Assembly (NCBI RefSeq): GCF_000512205.2
Contig: NZ_CP006644.1
Span: 868,001 to 932,000, forward strand
DNA from: Sphingomonas sanxanigenens DSM 19645 = NX02
GTDB taxonomy: Bacteria; Pseudomonadota; Alphaproteobacteria; Sphingomonadales; Sphingomonadaceae
Direction: 5' to 3'
DNA: 64,000 nt
How positions within the stretch are numbered: the stretch's first letter is position 1; every line of letters starts with the position of its first letter. This document shows positions 48,569 through 56,371 of the stretch, in pieces. The translations under genes and the position numbers were made by a program. The notes below the pieces were generated by a model. It did no database searches. It was given only the letters and a program-made list of their open reading frames with translations, and was not told where the DNA came from.

Positions 48569-50121
48569 TGGCGGGGCCGGTCTATCACGATGCCCGCGGT
48601 GCCACGGGATCGGTGCCGGCCGCCGCCTCGGGCGCGGTGTGGCTGGCGGCGGCGGTCTCCGCGCTCGGCGGGTTGCTGTTCGGCTATGACTGGGTGGTGA
48701 TCGGCGGCGCCAAGCCCTTCTACGAGGCGGGCTTCGGCCTCGCCGCGCCCGCCGACCAGGCCTGGGCGGTGAGCTGCGCGCTGATCGGCTGCCTGATCGG
48801 CGCGGTCGGCTCCGGCGCGCTGGGCGACCGCTTCGGCCGCCGCGCGGCGCTGCTGCTTGCGGCGCTGATCTTCGCGGTCTCGTCGATCGGCACCGCGCTG
48901 GCGCAGGGTTTCGGCGATTTCGTCGCATGGCGCATCTTCGGTGGCGTCGCGATCGGCATGGCCTCGGGCCTGTCGCCGCTCTACATCGCCGAAATCGCAC
49001 CGCCCGCCAGCCGCGGCCGGCTGGTCTGTCTCAACCAGATCGCCATCGTCATCGGCCTGCTCGGCGCGCAGATCGTCAACTGGCTGATCGCCCAGCCGGT
49101 ACCGGTGGGCGCCACCGCGGCGGACATCGCCGCGTCGTGGAACGGCACGGTCGGCTGGCGCTGGATGTTCGCGGTGGCGGCGCTGCCCGCGCTCGCCTTC
49201 CTGATCGGCTGTCTGTTCATCCCGGAAAGCCCGCGCTGGCTGGCGCAGCGCGGCCAGTGGGATCGCAGCGCCGCGGTGCTGCGCCGCTTCGGCGGCGATG
49301 CCTATGCGGCCGACGCGTTGGACGGCATCCGGCAGGCGCTGGCCGCCGCACCCGGACGCAGTCTGCGCGCCGTGCTCGGTGAACCGCGCTTCCGCCGCGT
49401 GCTGGCGATCGGCGTGGTGCTGGCGGTGCTGCAGCAATGGTGCGGCATCAACGTGATCTTCAACTATGCGCAGGAGATCTTCGCTTCCGCCGGCTATGCG
49501 GTGTCGGATACCTTGTTCAACATCGTCATTACCGGCGCGGTGAACTGCGCCTTTACCCTGGTCGCGCTGGTCACGATCGAGCGCTGGGGCCGGCGGCGCC
49601 TCCTGCTGATCGGCTGCGCGGGGCTCGCCGGCATCTATGTCGTGCTCGGCGGCTGCTATCTGGCGGGTGCGCAGGGCTGGCCGCTGCTCGCGCTCGTCGT
49701 CGCCGCGATTGCCTGTTATGCGATGACGCTGGCGCCGGTGACGTGGGTGGCGCTCTCCGAGATCTTTCCGGGCGAGGCGCGCGGCGCCAGCATGGCGATG
49801 GCGACCACCGCATTGTGGGCCGCCTGCTTCGTGCTGACCTACAGCTTCCCGCTGCTCAACGCCGCAGCAGGAACGGGGATGACCTTCTGGCTCTATGCGG
49901 TAATCTGCGTGGCGGGCTTCCTGTTCATCAGCCGTGCGTTGCCGGAGACCAGGGCAAGAGCCTGGAGGAGATCGAGGCGGGGTGGCGGTGATTTCGTAGC
50001 CTGCCCCCCCCCCCGCCGTTCGTCCCGAGCGCAGTCGAGGGACGAGTCACGCAAAGATCGCTTGAAAATCCGGCGCGGGCTCCCTTGTCCCTTGCATCTT
50101 GCGGTCAGCCCGATCTGGTAG
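48568..50121 (+). CDS. MFS sugar transporter (sugar porter family), 3' end frameshifted
   Basis: Sugar-porter signatures: LGGLLFGYDWVVIGGAKPFY (TM1), GDRFGRRAALLLAALIF, IGMASGLSPLYIAEIAPPAS, RGRLVCLNQ, FIPESPRWLAQRG, QQWCGINVIFNYAQEIF and WVALSEIFPGEARG; twelve TM segments. The family's usual end PETKGKSLEEIE is broken: the DNA reads GAGACCAGGGCAAGAGCC, one base short near 49950, so this frame continues for 54 unrelated residues (PETRARAWRRSRR...). The other frame reads GKSLEEIEAGWR and stops at 49991. Transport core intact; probably functional or a sequencing indel. Takes up sugars for the dgoD operon. Confidence 0.82.
   Translation: MAGPVYHDARGATGSVPAAASGAVWLAAAVSALGGLLFGYDWVVIGGAKPFYEAGFGLAAPADQAWAVSCALIGCLIGAVGSGALGDRFGRRAALLLAALIFAVSSIGTALAQGFGDFVAWRIFGGVAIGMASGLSPLYIAEIAPPASRGRLVCLNQIAIVIGLLGAQIVNWLIAQPVPVGATAADIAASWNGTVGWRWMFAVAALPALAFLIGCLFIPESPRWLAQRGQWDRSAAVLRRFGGDAYAADALDGIRQALAAAPGRSLRAVLGEPRFRRVLAIGVVLAVLQQWCGINVIFNYAQEIFASAGYAVSDTLFNIVITGAVNCAFTLVALVTIERWGRRRLLLIGCAGLAGIYVVLGGCYLAGAQGWPLLALVVAAIACYAMTLAPVTWVALSEIFPGEARGASMAMATTALWAACFVLTYSFPLLNAAAGTGMTFWLYAVICVAGFLFISRALPETRARAWRRSRRGGGDFVACPPPRRSSRAQSRDESRKDRLKIRRGLPCPLHLAVSPIW
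50004..50014 (+). repeat. Homopolymeric C tract (11 bases)
   Basis: A run of 11 C lies 12 bases beyond the ancestral stop of the transporter gene and directly before the left REP sequence. Such runs are prone to slippage and to assembly errors. Confidence 0.8.
50016..50039 (+). repeat. REP-type repeat, left copy
   Basis: The 24-bp sequence starting CCGTTCGTCCCGAGCGCAGT is a perfect inverted match to 51245-51268 on the far side of the IS110-type element. Its extension GAGGGACGAG shows internal complementarity (CGTCCC/GGGACG). It resembles repetitive extragenic palindromes common in sphingomonad genomes. Confidence 0.8.
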
Positions 50122-50242
50122 TCCAGAAGGGCGACCGCCGGGGGTGGCCACCCCCGGCGGTCGGACGGACGGGACCGAGTGTCCCTTGTTCGAGCCGTAG
50201 TCGAGATCGTCCCTCTGCTCCCTTCAAGTCTGGCCTGAACAA
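50093..50242 (+). ncRNA. Candidate bridge-RNA region of the IS110 element
   Basis: In IS110-type elements such as IS621 the left non-coding end encodes a structured bridge RNA that pairs with target and donor DNA. This 150-nt left end contains a perfect 30-bp palindrome (GACCGCCGGGGGTGG and its complement, 50133-50162) plus TTCGAGCCGTAGTCGAGATC near 50190. The latter resembles the REP arm and could be a target-pairing loop. Assignment is by family knowledge and position. Confidence 0.45.
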
Positions 50243-51229
50243 ATGAAGGGGAGCAAGTCCCGTATGCAAGGAAAGGTCGAGGACAAGTCGCTGCCGGAGG
50301 TCCATGTCGGCGTCGATGTGAGCAAGGCCAATTTGGACATCCACATTCACCCGGTGGGCGAGCAGCTGCGGGTGAGCAACGACAGTGCCGGGCATGACCG
50401 CCTGGTCGAGGTGCTCGGCCGGTTCGCGGTGAAGCTGGTGCTGATGGAGCCGACGTCGCGCTATCATCGGGACGTCCAACGCCATCTGCATGATGCCGGA
50501 CTGCCGGTGGCGCTCGTCAATCCGCTGAGGGCCAGGCTGTTCGCCGAGGCTGCCGGCAAACTCGCCAAGACCGATGCGATCGATGCCGCCATGCTGGCAT
50601 TGATGGCCGATCGCTTCGGCCTCTCGGCATCCGAGCCGGTGAGCCGGCGGCAGGAGGAGCTTCAGGAACTCGTCAGCGCCCGCACCGCGGCGCTCGCCGA
50701 ACAGACCGCGCTGCGCAACAGGCTCAGCGTCACGCAGGGCAGCTTCCTCAAGAGCGAACATAAAAGAAGGCTGAGCTCGATCGCCACGCATATCGATCGC
50801 ATCGAGGTGAAGATCGAGGAACTGATCAAGGCTGATGCCGAGATGACGCGCAAAGCCAAAATCCTGCGATCCATCCCCGCCATCGGCCCCATCAGCACCC
50901 AGGCCTTCCTCTCATACCTCCACGAACTCGGCCGCATTACCAACAAGCAGGCCGCAGCCCTCGTCGGCCTCGCGCCCTTCGCCCGCGACAGCGGCGGCAT
51001 GCGCGGCAAGCGATCCATACGCGGCGGACGCGCCGAGCTCAGATCCACCCTCTACATGGCCGCGCTCGTCGCCAGCCGCCGCAACCCCGACTTGAAGCGC
51101 TTCTACGATGGCCTTCTCGCGCGCGGAAAAGCTCCAAAGCTCGCCCTCATCGCCGTCGCACGAAAACTCGTCGCGCTTGCCAACACCCTCATCACCAAAA
51201 ATCGCGTGTGGGCGCCCAAACCCGCTTGA
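50243..51229 (+). CDS. IS110-family transposase (DEDD recombinase)
   Basis: A full-length protein of 328 aa (start ATG 50243; ATG 50264 possible). The N-terminal RuvC-like DEDD domain shows VHVGVDVSKANLDIHIHPVG (first Asp), LVLMEPTSRYHRDVQ (Glu) and LAKTDAIDAAMLALMADRFG (Asp, Asp). A coiled-coil region follows. The Tnp_20/IS116 C-terminal domain is ILRSIPAIGPISTQAFLSYL, LVGLAPFARDSGGMRGKRSI and RGGRAELRSTLYMAALVASR, with the catalytic Ser in the last block region. No inactivating change is seen, so it may be active. Confidence 0.92.
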   Translation: MKGSKSRMQGKVEDKSLPEVHVGVDVSKANLDIHIHPVGEQLRVSNDSAGHDRLVEVLGRFAVKLVLMEPTSRYHRDVQRHLHDAGLPVALVNPLRARLFAEAAGKLAKTDAIDAAMLALMADRFGLSASEPVSRRQEELQELVSARTAALAEQTALRNRLSVTQGSFLKSEHKRRLSSIATHIDRIEVKIEELIKADAEMTRKAKILRSIPAIGPISTQAFLSYLHELGRITNKQAAALVGLAPFARDSGGMRGKRSIRGGRAELRSTLYMAALVASRRNPDLKRFYDGLLARGKAPKLALIAVARKLVALANTLITKNRVWAPKPA

Positions 51230-51244
51230 CCTGGAAGACAGATG

Positions 51245-51268
51245 CTCGACTGCGCTCGGGACGAACGG
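51245..51268 (-). repeat. REP-type repeat, right copy
   Basis: CTCGACTGCGCTCGGGACGA plus ACGG is the exact reverse complement of 50016-50039. Its left side is cut at the CT core where the IS element begins. Confidence 0.8.
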
Positions 51269-51330
51269 AGCGGGGGAGATCGCCTCGCATTCATTCTCCT
51301 CCCCGATAAAACCGGGGAGGAGATCGCAAA

Positions 51331-52548
51331 TCACCAGCTGTGCATCGTGCCGTCTTCCAGCCGGTTCACCGGCAGGAAGGCGCGCTTATAGTCGTAACCG
51401 GCGGCCAGCTCCTCATCGATGTCGACACCCAGGCCGGGCGCATCGCCCGGGTGCATCATGCCGTCCGCAAAGCTGTAGGCGTGCGGGAACACCGCGTCGG
51501 TCTCGGGCGTGTGCCGCATATATTCCTGCACGCCGAAATTGGGCACGGAAAGGTCGAAGTGGAGCGCGGCGGCCATGCACACCGGCGACAGGTCGGTCGC
51601 GCCATGGCAGCCGGTGCGGATTTGGTAGAGGTCGGCCAGCGCCGCGATCCGGCGCAGGTGGGTGATGCCGCCGGCATGGACCACGGTCGCGCGGACATAG
51701 TCGATCAGCTGGTTCTGGATCAGGTCCTTGACGTCCCAGATCGAATTGAAGATCTCGCCCACCGCCAGCGGCGCGGTGGTGTGCTGGCGGATCAGGCGGA
51801 ACGCCTCCTGGTTCTCGGCCGGGGTCGCATCCTCCAGCCAGAACGGGCGGTACGGCTCAAGATCCCTGCCGAGCCGCCCCGCCTCGATCGGGGTCAGGCG
51901 ATGGTGGATGTCGTGCAGCAGGTGCACGTCCCACCCCAGCGCCGCGCGCGCCGCCTCGAACAGCTCGGGCACGATGCGGAGATATTTGGACGTGCTCCAG
52001 ACATTCTCGGTCGGCAGGTCGGCATCCGCCGGCTCGTAGAAATAGCGATCCTTGCTGACGCCATAGGTGCTCGGCATGCCCGGCACGCCGCACTGGATGC
52101 GGATCGCCTTGTAGCCCTGCCGCTGATAGTCGAGCGCGGCCTCGATCGTGTCCTCGATCGTCGTGCCGTTGGCATGGCCATAGACCATCACCCCCTCGCG
52201 GCTCGCACCGCCCAGCAGCTGATAGACCGGCAGCCCGGCCAGCTTGCCCTTGATATCCCACAGCGCCATGTCGACCGCGGCGATCGCGGTCATCGTCACC
52301 GGGCCGCGGCGCCAGTACGCGCCCTTGTACAGATACTGCCAGATATCCTCGATGCGGTGCGCGTCGCGGCCGATCAGGCACGGGATGACATGGTCGGTCA
52401 GGTAGCTCGCGACCGAAAGCTCGCGGCCGTTCAAGGTCGCATCGCCGACGCCGGTGGTGCCGTCGTCGCACTCGATCTTCAAGGTCACGAAGTTCCTGCC
52501 CGGGCAGGTGACGATCACGCGGGCATTGACGATCTTCGGCACGATCAT
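51331..52548 (-). CDS. manD: D-mannonate dehydratase (ManD, enolase superfamily)
   Basis: A protein of 405 aa. The sequence follows the characterised bacterial ManD group: [80 protein letters not shown] (metal Asp and catalytic His), [20 protein letters not shown] (metal Glu), [13 protein letters not shown] (metal Glu), [20 protein letters not shown] and [20 protein letters not shown]. It dehydrates D-mannonate to 2-keto-3-deoxygluconate in glucuronate breakdown. It is divergent from the GntR regulator gene that probably controls it. Confidence 0.9.
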   Translation of the reverse strand: MIVPKIVNARVIVTCPGRNFVTLKIECDDGTTGVGDATLNGRELSVASYLTDHVIPCLIGRDAHRIEDIWQYLYKGAYWRRGPVTMTAIAAVDMALWDIKGKLAGLPVYQLLGGASREGVMVYGHANGTTIEDTIEAALDYQRQGYKAIRIQCGVPGMPSTYGVSKDRYFYEPADADLPTENVWSTSKYLRIVPELFEAARAALGWDVHLLHDIHHRLTPIEAGRLGRDLEPYRPFWLEDATPAENQEAFRLIRQHTTAPLAVGEIFNSIWDVKDLIQNQLIDYVRATVVHAGGITHLRRIAALADLYQIRTGCHGATDLSPVCMAAALHFDLSVPNFGVQEYMRHTPETDAVFPHAYSFADGMMHPGDAPGLGVDIDEELAAGYDYKRAFLPVNRLEDGTMHSW

Positions 52549-52556
52549 TCCTTTAA

Positions 52557-52588
52557 ATTGGTCAGGCCGGTCTGGTCTGATGTCTCTC
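52557..52588. promoter_or_regulatory. Putative FadR-type operator in the manD/gntR divergent gap
   Basis: ATTGGTCAGGCCGG (52557-52570), followed by TCTGGTCTGAT, lies between the divergent manD and gntR genes. It resembles the TTGGT-N-ACCAA-type half-sites of FadR/UxuR-group GntR regulators. A 12/14 match in the opposite orientation lies at 53545-53558 before the GH2 gene. Confidence 0.5.
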
Positions 52589-52625
52589 CGCTTGTGTCAA
52601 GACGGCTGATGTGGAATCTCGGCAT

Positions 52626-53378
52626 ATGGCCAGCGCACCCCGCAAACTTTATCAGCGCATCGCCGAGGATATCGTCTCGGCCATCGCGGATCGTCGCTAT
52701 CCCCCCGGATCGCGGCTTCCGGGTGAGCGCGATCTTGCCGAACATTATGCGGTCAGCCGGCCCACGATCCGCGAGGCGATGATCGCGCTGGAGATTCGCG
52801 GGCTGGTCGAGGCGCGGCAGGGATCGGGCATCTATGTCAGCGCCGCGCCGCAGCCGATGGCGGATCTGCCCGAACTGGATGTCGGCGCGTTCGAACTGGT
52901 CGAGGCGCGGATCATGTTCGAGGGGGAGGCCGCCGCGCTCGCCGCGACCGCGATCGAACCCGAAGGGCTCGCCGCGCTCGAAGCGGCGTTGGCGGACATG
53001 GCCGCGGCGCTGCCCGGATCCCCCGCGGACCTGCAGGCAGACCGTCAGTTTCACATGCTGATCGCTGAAGCGACGGGGAACAGTCTTGTCCAGTCGGTGG
53101 TCGAGATGCTCTGGAACGTTCGCGAGCGCTCGCCGCTGTGCGTCGCAATGTTCGATCAGGCGCGACACGAAGGCATAAAGCCGCGCGTCGACGAGCATCG
53201 CCTGATCGTCGAGGCGCTGCGCACCCGCGACCCGCAAGTGGCGCGCCAGGCGATGCGCACGCACCTGCGCCGCGTGACCGACGATCTGCTCGCCGCGACC
53301 GAACTGGAACTGATGCAGAAGGCGCAGGCGGAGGCGGAGGCGCATCGGCATCGGATCGCCCGCCGCGCCGCGTTGTAG
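52626..53378 (+). CDS. GntR-family (FadR/FCD) transcriptional regulator
   Basis: A protein of 250 aa (ATG 52626; GTG 52611 is an alternative). The N-terminal winged helix is KLYQRIAEDIVSAIADRRYP, GSRLPGERDLAEHYAVSRPT and IREAMIALEIRGLVEARQGS. The FCD effector domain has the metal-type His in DRQFHMLIAEATGNSLVQSV and DEHRLIVEALRTRDPQVARQ. It resembles ExuR/UxuR regulators of hexuronate use. It likely responds to a sugar acid and represses manD and the GH2 gene through the ATTGGTMAGGCC sites. Confidence 0.88.
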   Translation: MASAPRKLYQRIAEDIVSAIADRRYPPGSRLPGERDLAEHYAVSRPTIREAMIALEIRGLVEARQGSGIYVSAAPQPMADLPELDVGAFELVEARIMFEGEAAALAATAIEPEGLAALEAALADMAAALPGSPADLQADRQFHMLIAEATGNSLVQSVVEMLWNVRERSPLCVAMFDQARHEGIKPRVDEHRLIVEALRTRDPQVARQAMRTHLRRVTDDLLAATELELMQKAQAEAEAHRHRIARRAAL

Positions 53379-53544
53379 GCGATCGGGCTTCGGGGTCGTT
53401 TGCCTATCGGCATCGAAACCAGCGGCTTTCCTGCCCGAGCTAAGGTCGGGGCAGAAAAAGTCCGGCCGCTCCCGTCAGTCGATCTGCCACCAAAATTCCC
53501 ACATTACGCCTGACATATTGACAGAGTGGGAAGCCTCTTCTTAA

Positions 53545-53558
53545 CTGGCCTTACCAAT
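53545..53558 (-). promoter_or_regulatory. Second copy of the FadR-type site upstream of the GH2 gene
   Basis: CTGGCCTTACCAAT, whose complement ATTGGTAAGGCCAG matches 12 of 14 bases of the site at 52557. It lies about 85 nt before the GH2 start, a suitable operator position. Confidence 0.45.
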
Positions 53559-53641
53559 AAGGCGGAGACGATATGCTTCGCAAAGCCGCTGTCTCTCCCG
53601 ATCGATCACGATCAGCTTCCGATCGCGCAACCGAAGGCCAT

Positions 53642-56266
53642 ATGATGTCCAAGCTCGCCTGCTTCACCGTGCCGGTGATCCTCGCCGCGGTTGCCGCACC
53701 CGCCTTCGCCCAGGATCGGCAGACCCGGCCGCTGGTCGACGGCTGGCGTTTCGAACTGGGGGATCATCCGGCGGCCGCGCAGGCGGGTTTCGACGACAGG
53801 GGCTGGCAGCCGGTCGTGCTGCCGCACAACTGGAACCGGATGGGCGGCACCGCCGAAAAGCGCAGCGACTATCAGAACGTCCACGGCCCCGGCTGGTACC
53901 GGATGCGCTTCCCGACGCCGGAGAAGATGGGCGATCGCCACGCCTGGATCGAGTTCGACGCGGCGAGCATCATCGCCGACGTCTGGCTGAACGGCGTCAA
54001 GCTCGGCCGCCATGCCGGCGCCTTCGCCCGCTTCCGCTTCGATGCCACCACGGCGCTGAAGCCGACGGGGGACAATCTGCTGGTGGTGCGCGCCGACAAT
54101 TCGTCGCCGCGCGATCCGGGCTCGCCCACCGCCGAGATCCCGCCGATGAACGGCGACTGGCCGATGTATGGCGGGCTCTATCGCCCGGCGCGGCTGGTGC
54201 TGACCGCACCGCTCAGGATCGCGATGCGCGACATGGGCGGCCCTGGTGTCTATGCGCGCACCGAGGCGGTCGAAGGCGGCGCGGCGCGCATCGCCATCAC
54301 GACGAAGCTGGAGAATGACCAGCCCCGCGCCGAGACCGCGGAAATCATCACCACCATCCTCGATGCGGACGGCCGCACCGTCGCCACCGCGCGGGGCAAG
54401 CAGCCGGTGGCGGGGAAGGGCAGCGCCGAACTGGCGCAGAGCCTGACCGTGCCGGACGCGAAGCTGTGGGATGTCGGCAGAGCCTATCTCTACCGCGTCC
54501 GCGTCGACATCGCCGATGCGAGGGGCCGGCTGCGCGACCGCGTCGAACAGCCGCTCGGCATCCGCACCTTCCGCATCGATGCCGATACCGGCTTCTGGAT
54601 CAACGGCGCGCATGTCGATCTGAAGGGCGTCTCGCGCCATCAGGACCGGCCGGTGAAGGGCTGGGCGATCGACGCGGCCGACATCGCCGAGGATATGGCG
54701 CTGATCCGCGAGATCGGCGCCAACACGCTGCGCCTCGCCCACTATCAGCATGCCGATGCCGCCTATGACGCGGCGGACGAGGCCGGGCTCGTCACCTGGG
54801 CGGAAATTCCGCTGGTCGATCGCTCGGCGCCCTGGGGGCAGGAAAAAACCACCCCCGGCTTCGCCGCCAATGCCGAGCAGCAGCTCCGCGAACTGATCCG
54901 CCAGACCTACAACCACCCCTCGATCGCGGTCTGGTCGATCGCCAACGAGGTCAACCTCGAAGCCGCCAAGGGGCGCGGCACCTCCAACGCCAGGCCGCTG
55001 CTCGAACGCCTGCAGCAGGTGGTGCATGAGGAGGATCCCAGCCGTCCGGCCACGCTCGCCGATTGCTGCGGCTCGATCCCGTCCGAAGCGCGCGCGGGGC
55101 TGGATACGGTGGCGGGCATCACCGACGTGATCGGCTACAACCGCTATCATGGCTGGTACGCGCCCGACGTGACCGCGCTCGGCCCCGATCTCGACCGGCT
55201 GCATGCGCTCTATCCGAAGCAGCCGATCTCGATCAGCGAATATGGCGCCGGCGGCGCGCTCACCCAGCACAGCGATGATCCCACCGCGGCCCCGATCGCG
55301 CCGTTCGGCCGCCCGCATCCGGAGGAGTTCCAGAGCCATATCCTCGAGGAAAGCTGGCGGCAGATCGCGTCCAGGTCCTATGTCTGGGCGAGCTGGGTGT
55401 GGAACATGTTCGACTTCTCGAACGAGCTCCGCCTCGAAGGCGACCTCACCGATACCAATGACAAGGGGCTGATCAGCTTCGATCGCAGGACGAAGAAGGA
55501 CGCCTTCTATTTCTACAAGGCGAACTGGTCGAAGGAGGCCTTCGTGCACCTGACCAGCCGCCGTCATGTCGACCGGCCCTATCCGCTGGCCGAGGTGAAG
55601 GCCTACAGCAACCAGCCGAGCGTGCGGCTGAGCCTCAACGGCCGCGATCTCGGCGCGGCGAAATGCGATCTCGGCATCTGCCGCTGGCCGGGTGTGGCGC
55701 TGGACGCCGGCGCCAACCTGCTGGAGGCCAGGGCAGGTGCGGTGTCCGATGCGATCGAATGGCAGTTCGCGGGCAAGCCCGGCGTCTACGCGATTCGCGC
55801 CGGCACCCTGGTCGGCAGGCGCGGTGCGGACGGTTTGCTGTGGGGGTCGGACGTGTTCGTTACCGGCGGCACCGGCCATTTCCGCGACCAGCCGTCGTCC
55901 AGCCGCGGCGGCCAGCCCGGCCCGGTGCGTCCGGTTGCGGGCACGAGCGATCAGGCACCCTATGAGAGCTGGCGCGCGGGCGACTTCGCCTACGCCATTC
56001 CCGTCCCCAGGGGCCGTTACCGCGTGACCCTGCATCTGTTCGAGCCCGACGCGGCGGTAAAACCCGGCGCTCGCCTGTTCACCGTCTCCGCCGAGGGCCG
56101 CCCCGCGCTGCGCGGGCTGGACGTGGTGAAGGCCGCCGGCGCGCCGATGACCGCGCTGGTGCGGACGTTCGAGGTGGCGGTGACGGATGACGCGCTGAAC
56201 CTCGCCTTCAAGGGCGAGGCGGGTGAGGCGCTGGTGAGCGGAATCCGGGTGGAACGGGTAAAGTAA
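53642..56266 (+). CDS. Secreted GH2-family glycosidase (beta-galactosidase/beta-glucuronidase type) with C-terminal malectin-like domain
   Basis: A protein of 874 aa from ATG 53642; an upstream ATG at 53573 would add 23 residues ahead of the signal peptide. MMSKLACFTVPVILAAVAAP is the signal peptide (ends AFAQ). The GH2 N-terminal sugar-binding domain has RPLVDGWRFELGDHPAAAQA and GPGWYRMRF. The TIM barrel has FWINGAHVDLKGVSRHQDRP, VWSIANEVNLE (acid/base Glu, ~437) and PISISEYGAGG (nucleophile Glu, ~533). A malectin-like domain ends the protein (PYESWRAGDFAYAIPVPRGR). It releases galactose or glucuronate from glycans in the periplasm. Confidence 0.88.
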   Translation: MMSKLACFTVPVILAAVAAPAFAQDRQTRPLVDGWRFELGDHPAAAQAGFDDRGWQPVVLPHNWNRMGGTAEKRSDYQNVHGPGWYRMRFPTPEKMGDRHAWIEFDAASIIADVWLNGVKLGRHAGAFARFRFDATTALKPTGDNLLVVRADNSSPRDPGSPTAEIPPMNGDWPMYGGLYRPARLVLTAPLRIAMRDMGGPGVYARTEAVEGGAARIAITTKLENDQPRAETAEIITTILDADGRTVATARGKQPVAGKGSAELAQSLTVPDAKLWDVGRAYLYRVRVDIADARGRLRDRVEQPLGIRTFRIDADTGFWINGAHVDLKGVSRHQDRPVKGWAIDAADIAEDMALIREIGANTLRLAHYQHADAAYDAADEAGLVTWAEIPLVDRSAPWGQEKTTPGFAANAEQQLRELIRQTYNHPSIAVWSIANEVNLEAAKGRGTSNARPLLERLQQVVHEEDPSRPATLADCCGSIPSEARAGLDTVAGITDVIGYNRYHGWYAPDVTALGPDLDRLHALYPKQPISISEYGAGGALTQHSDDPTAAPIAPFGRPHPEEFQSHILEESWRQIASRSYVWASWVWNMFDFSNELRLEGDLTDTNDKGLISFDRRTKKDAFYFYKANWSKEAFVHLTSRRHVDRPYPLAEVKAYSNQPSVRLSLNGRDLGAAKCDLGICRWPGVALDAGANLLEARAGAVSDAIEWQFAGKPGVYAIRAGTLVGRRGADGLLWGSDVFVTGGTGHFRDQPSSSRGGQPGPVRPVAGTSDQAPYESWRAGDFAYAIPVPRGRYRVTLHLFEPDAAVKPGARLFTVSAEGRPALRGLDVVKAAGAPMTALVRTFEVAVTDDALNLAFKGEAGEALVSGIRVERVK

Positions 56267-56267
56267 A

Positions 56268-56370
56268 CTCCCCTCCCGCTTGCGGGAGGGGTCGGGGGAG
56301 GGCCTGTCCGGTGGATATGTGGCCCTTCCAACAGGCCCTCCCCTAACCCCTCCCGCAAGCGGGAGGGGGA
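56268..56370. repeat. Large inverted repeat between convergent genes (probable bidirectional terminator)
   Basis: Two ~39-bp arms (56268-56306 and 56331-56370) are near-perfect inverted copies. Each contains the palindrome CTCCCGCTTGCGGGAG or CTCCCGCAAGCGGGAG. They flank a 24-nt spacer between the GH2 gene and the convergent ATPase gene. This is a recognisable sphingomonad intergenic repeat type. It can fold into a very stable stem. Confidence 0.8.
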
Positions 56371-56371
56371 C

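Larger units (their letters stand above)
50091..51246 (+). mobile_element. IS110-family insertion sequence inserted in a REP pair
   Basis: An element of ~1.15 kb with one transposase gene. No terminal inverted repeats are needed or seen. The left junction TTGTCC-CT (50091-50092) and right junction GATG-CT (51245-51246) share a CT dinucleotide. Joining the flanks gives TTGTCCCTCGACTGCGCTCG, a restored REP arm complementary to 50016-50039. This matches IS110-type insertion at a core dinucleotide within REP sequences. The 5' non-coding part is ~150 nt and the 3' part ~15 nt. Confidence 0.75.

Noticed and set aside
53612-56035. 807-codon minus-strand open frame
   Set aside because: Antisense shadow of the GH2 glycosidase gene; no domain motifs.
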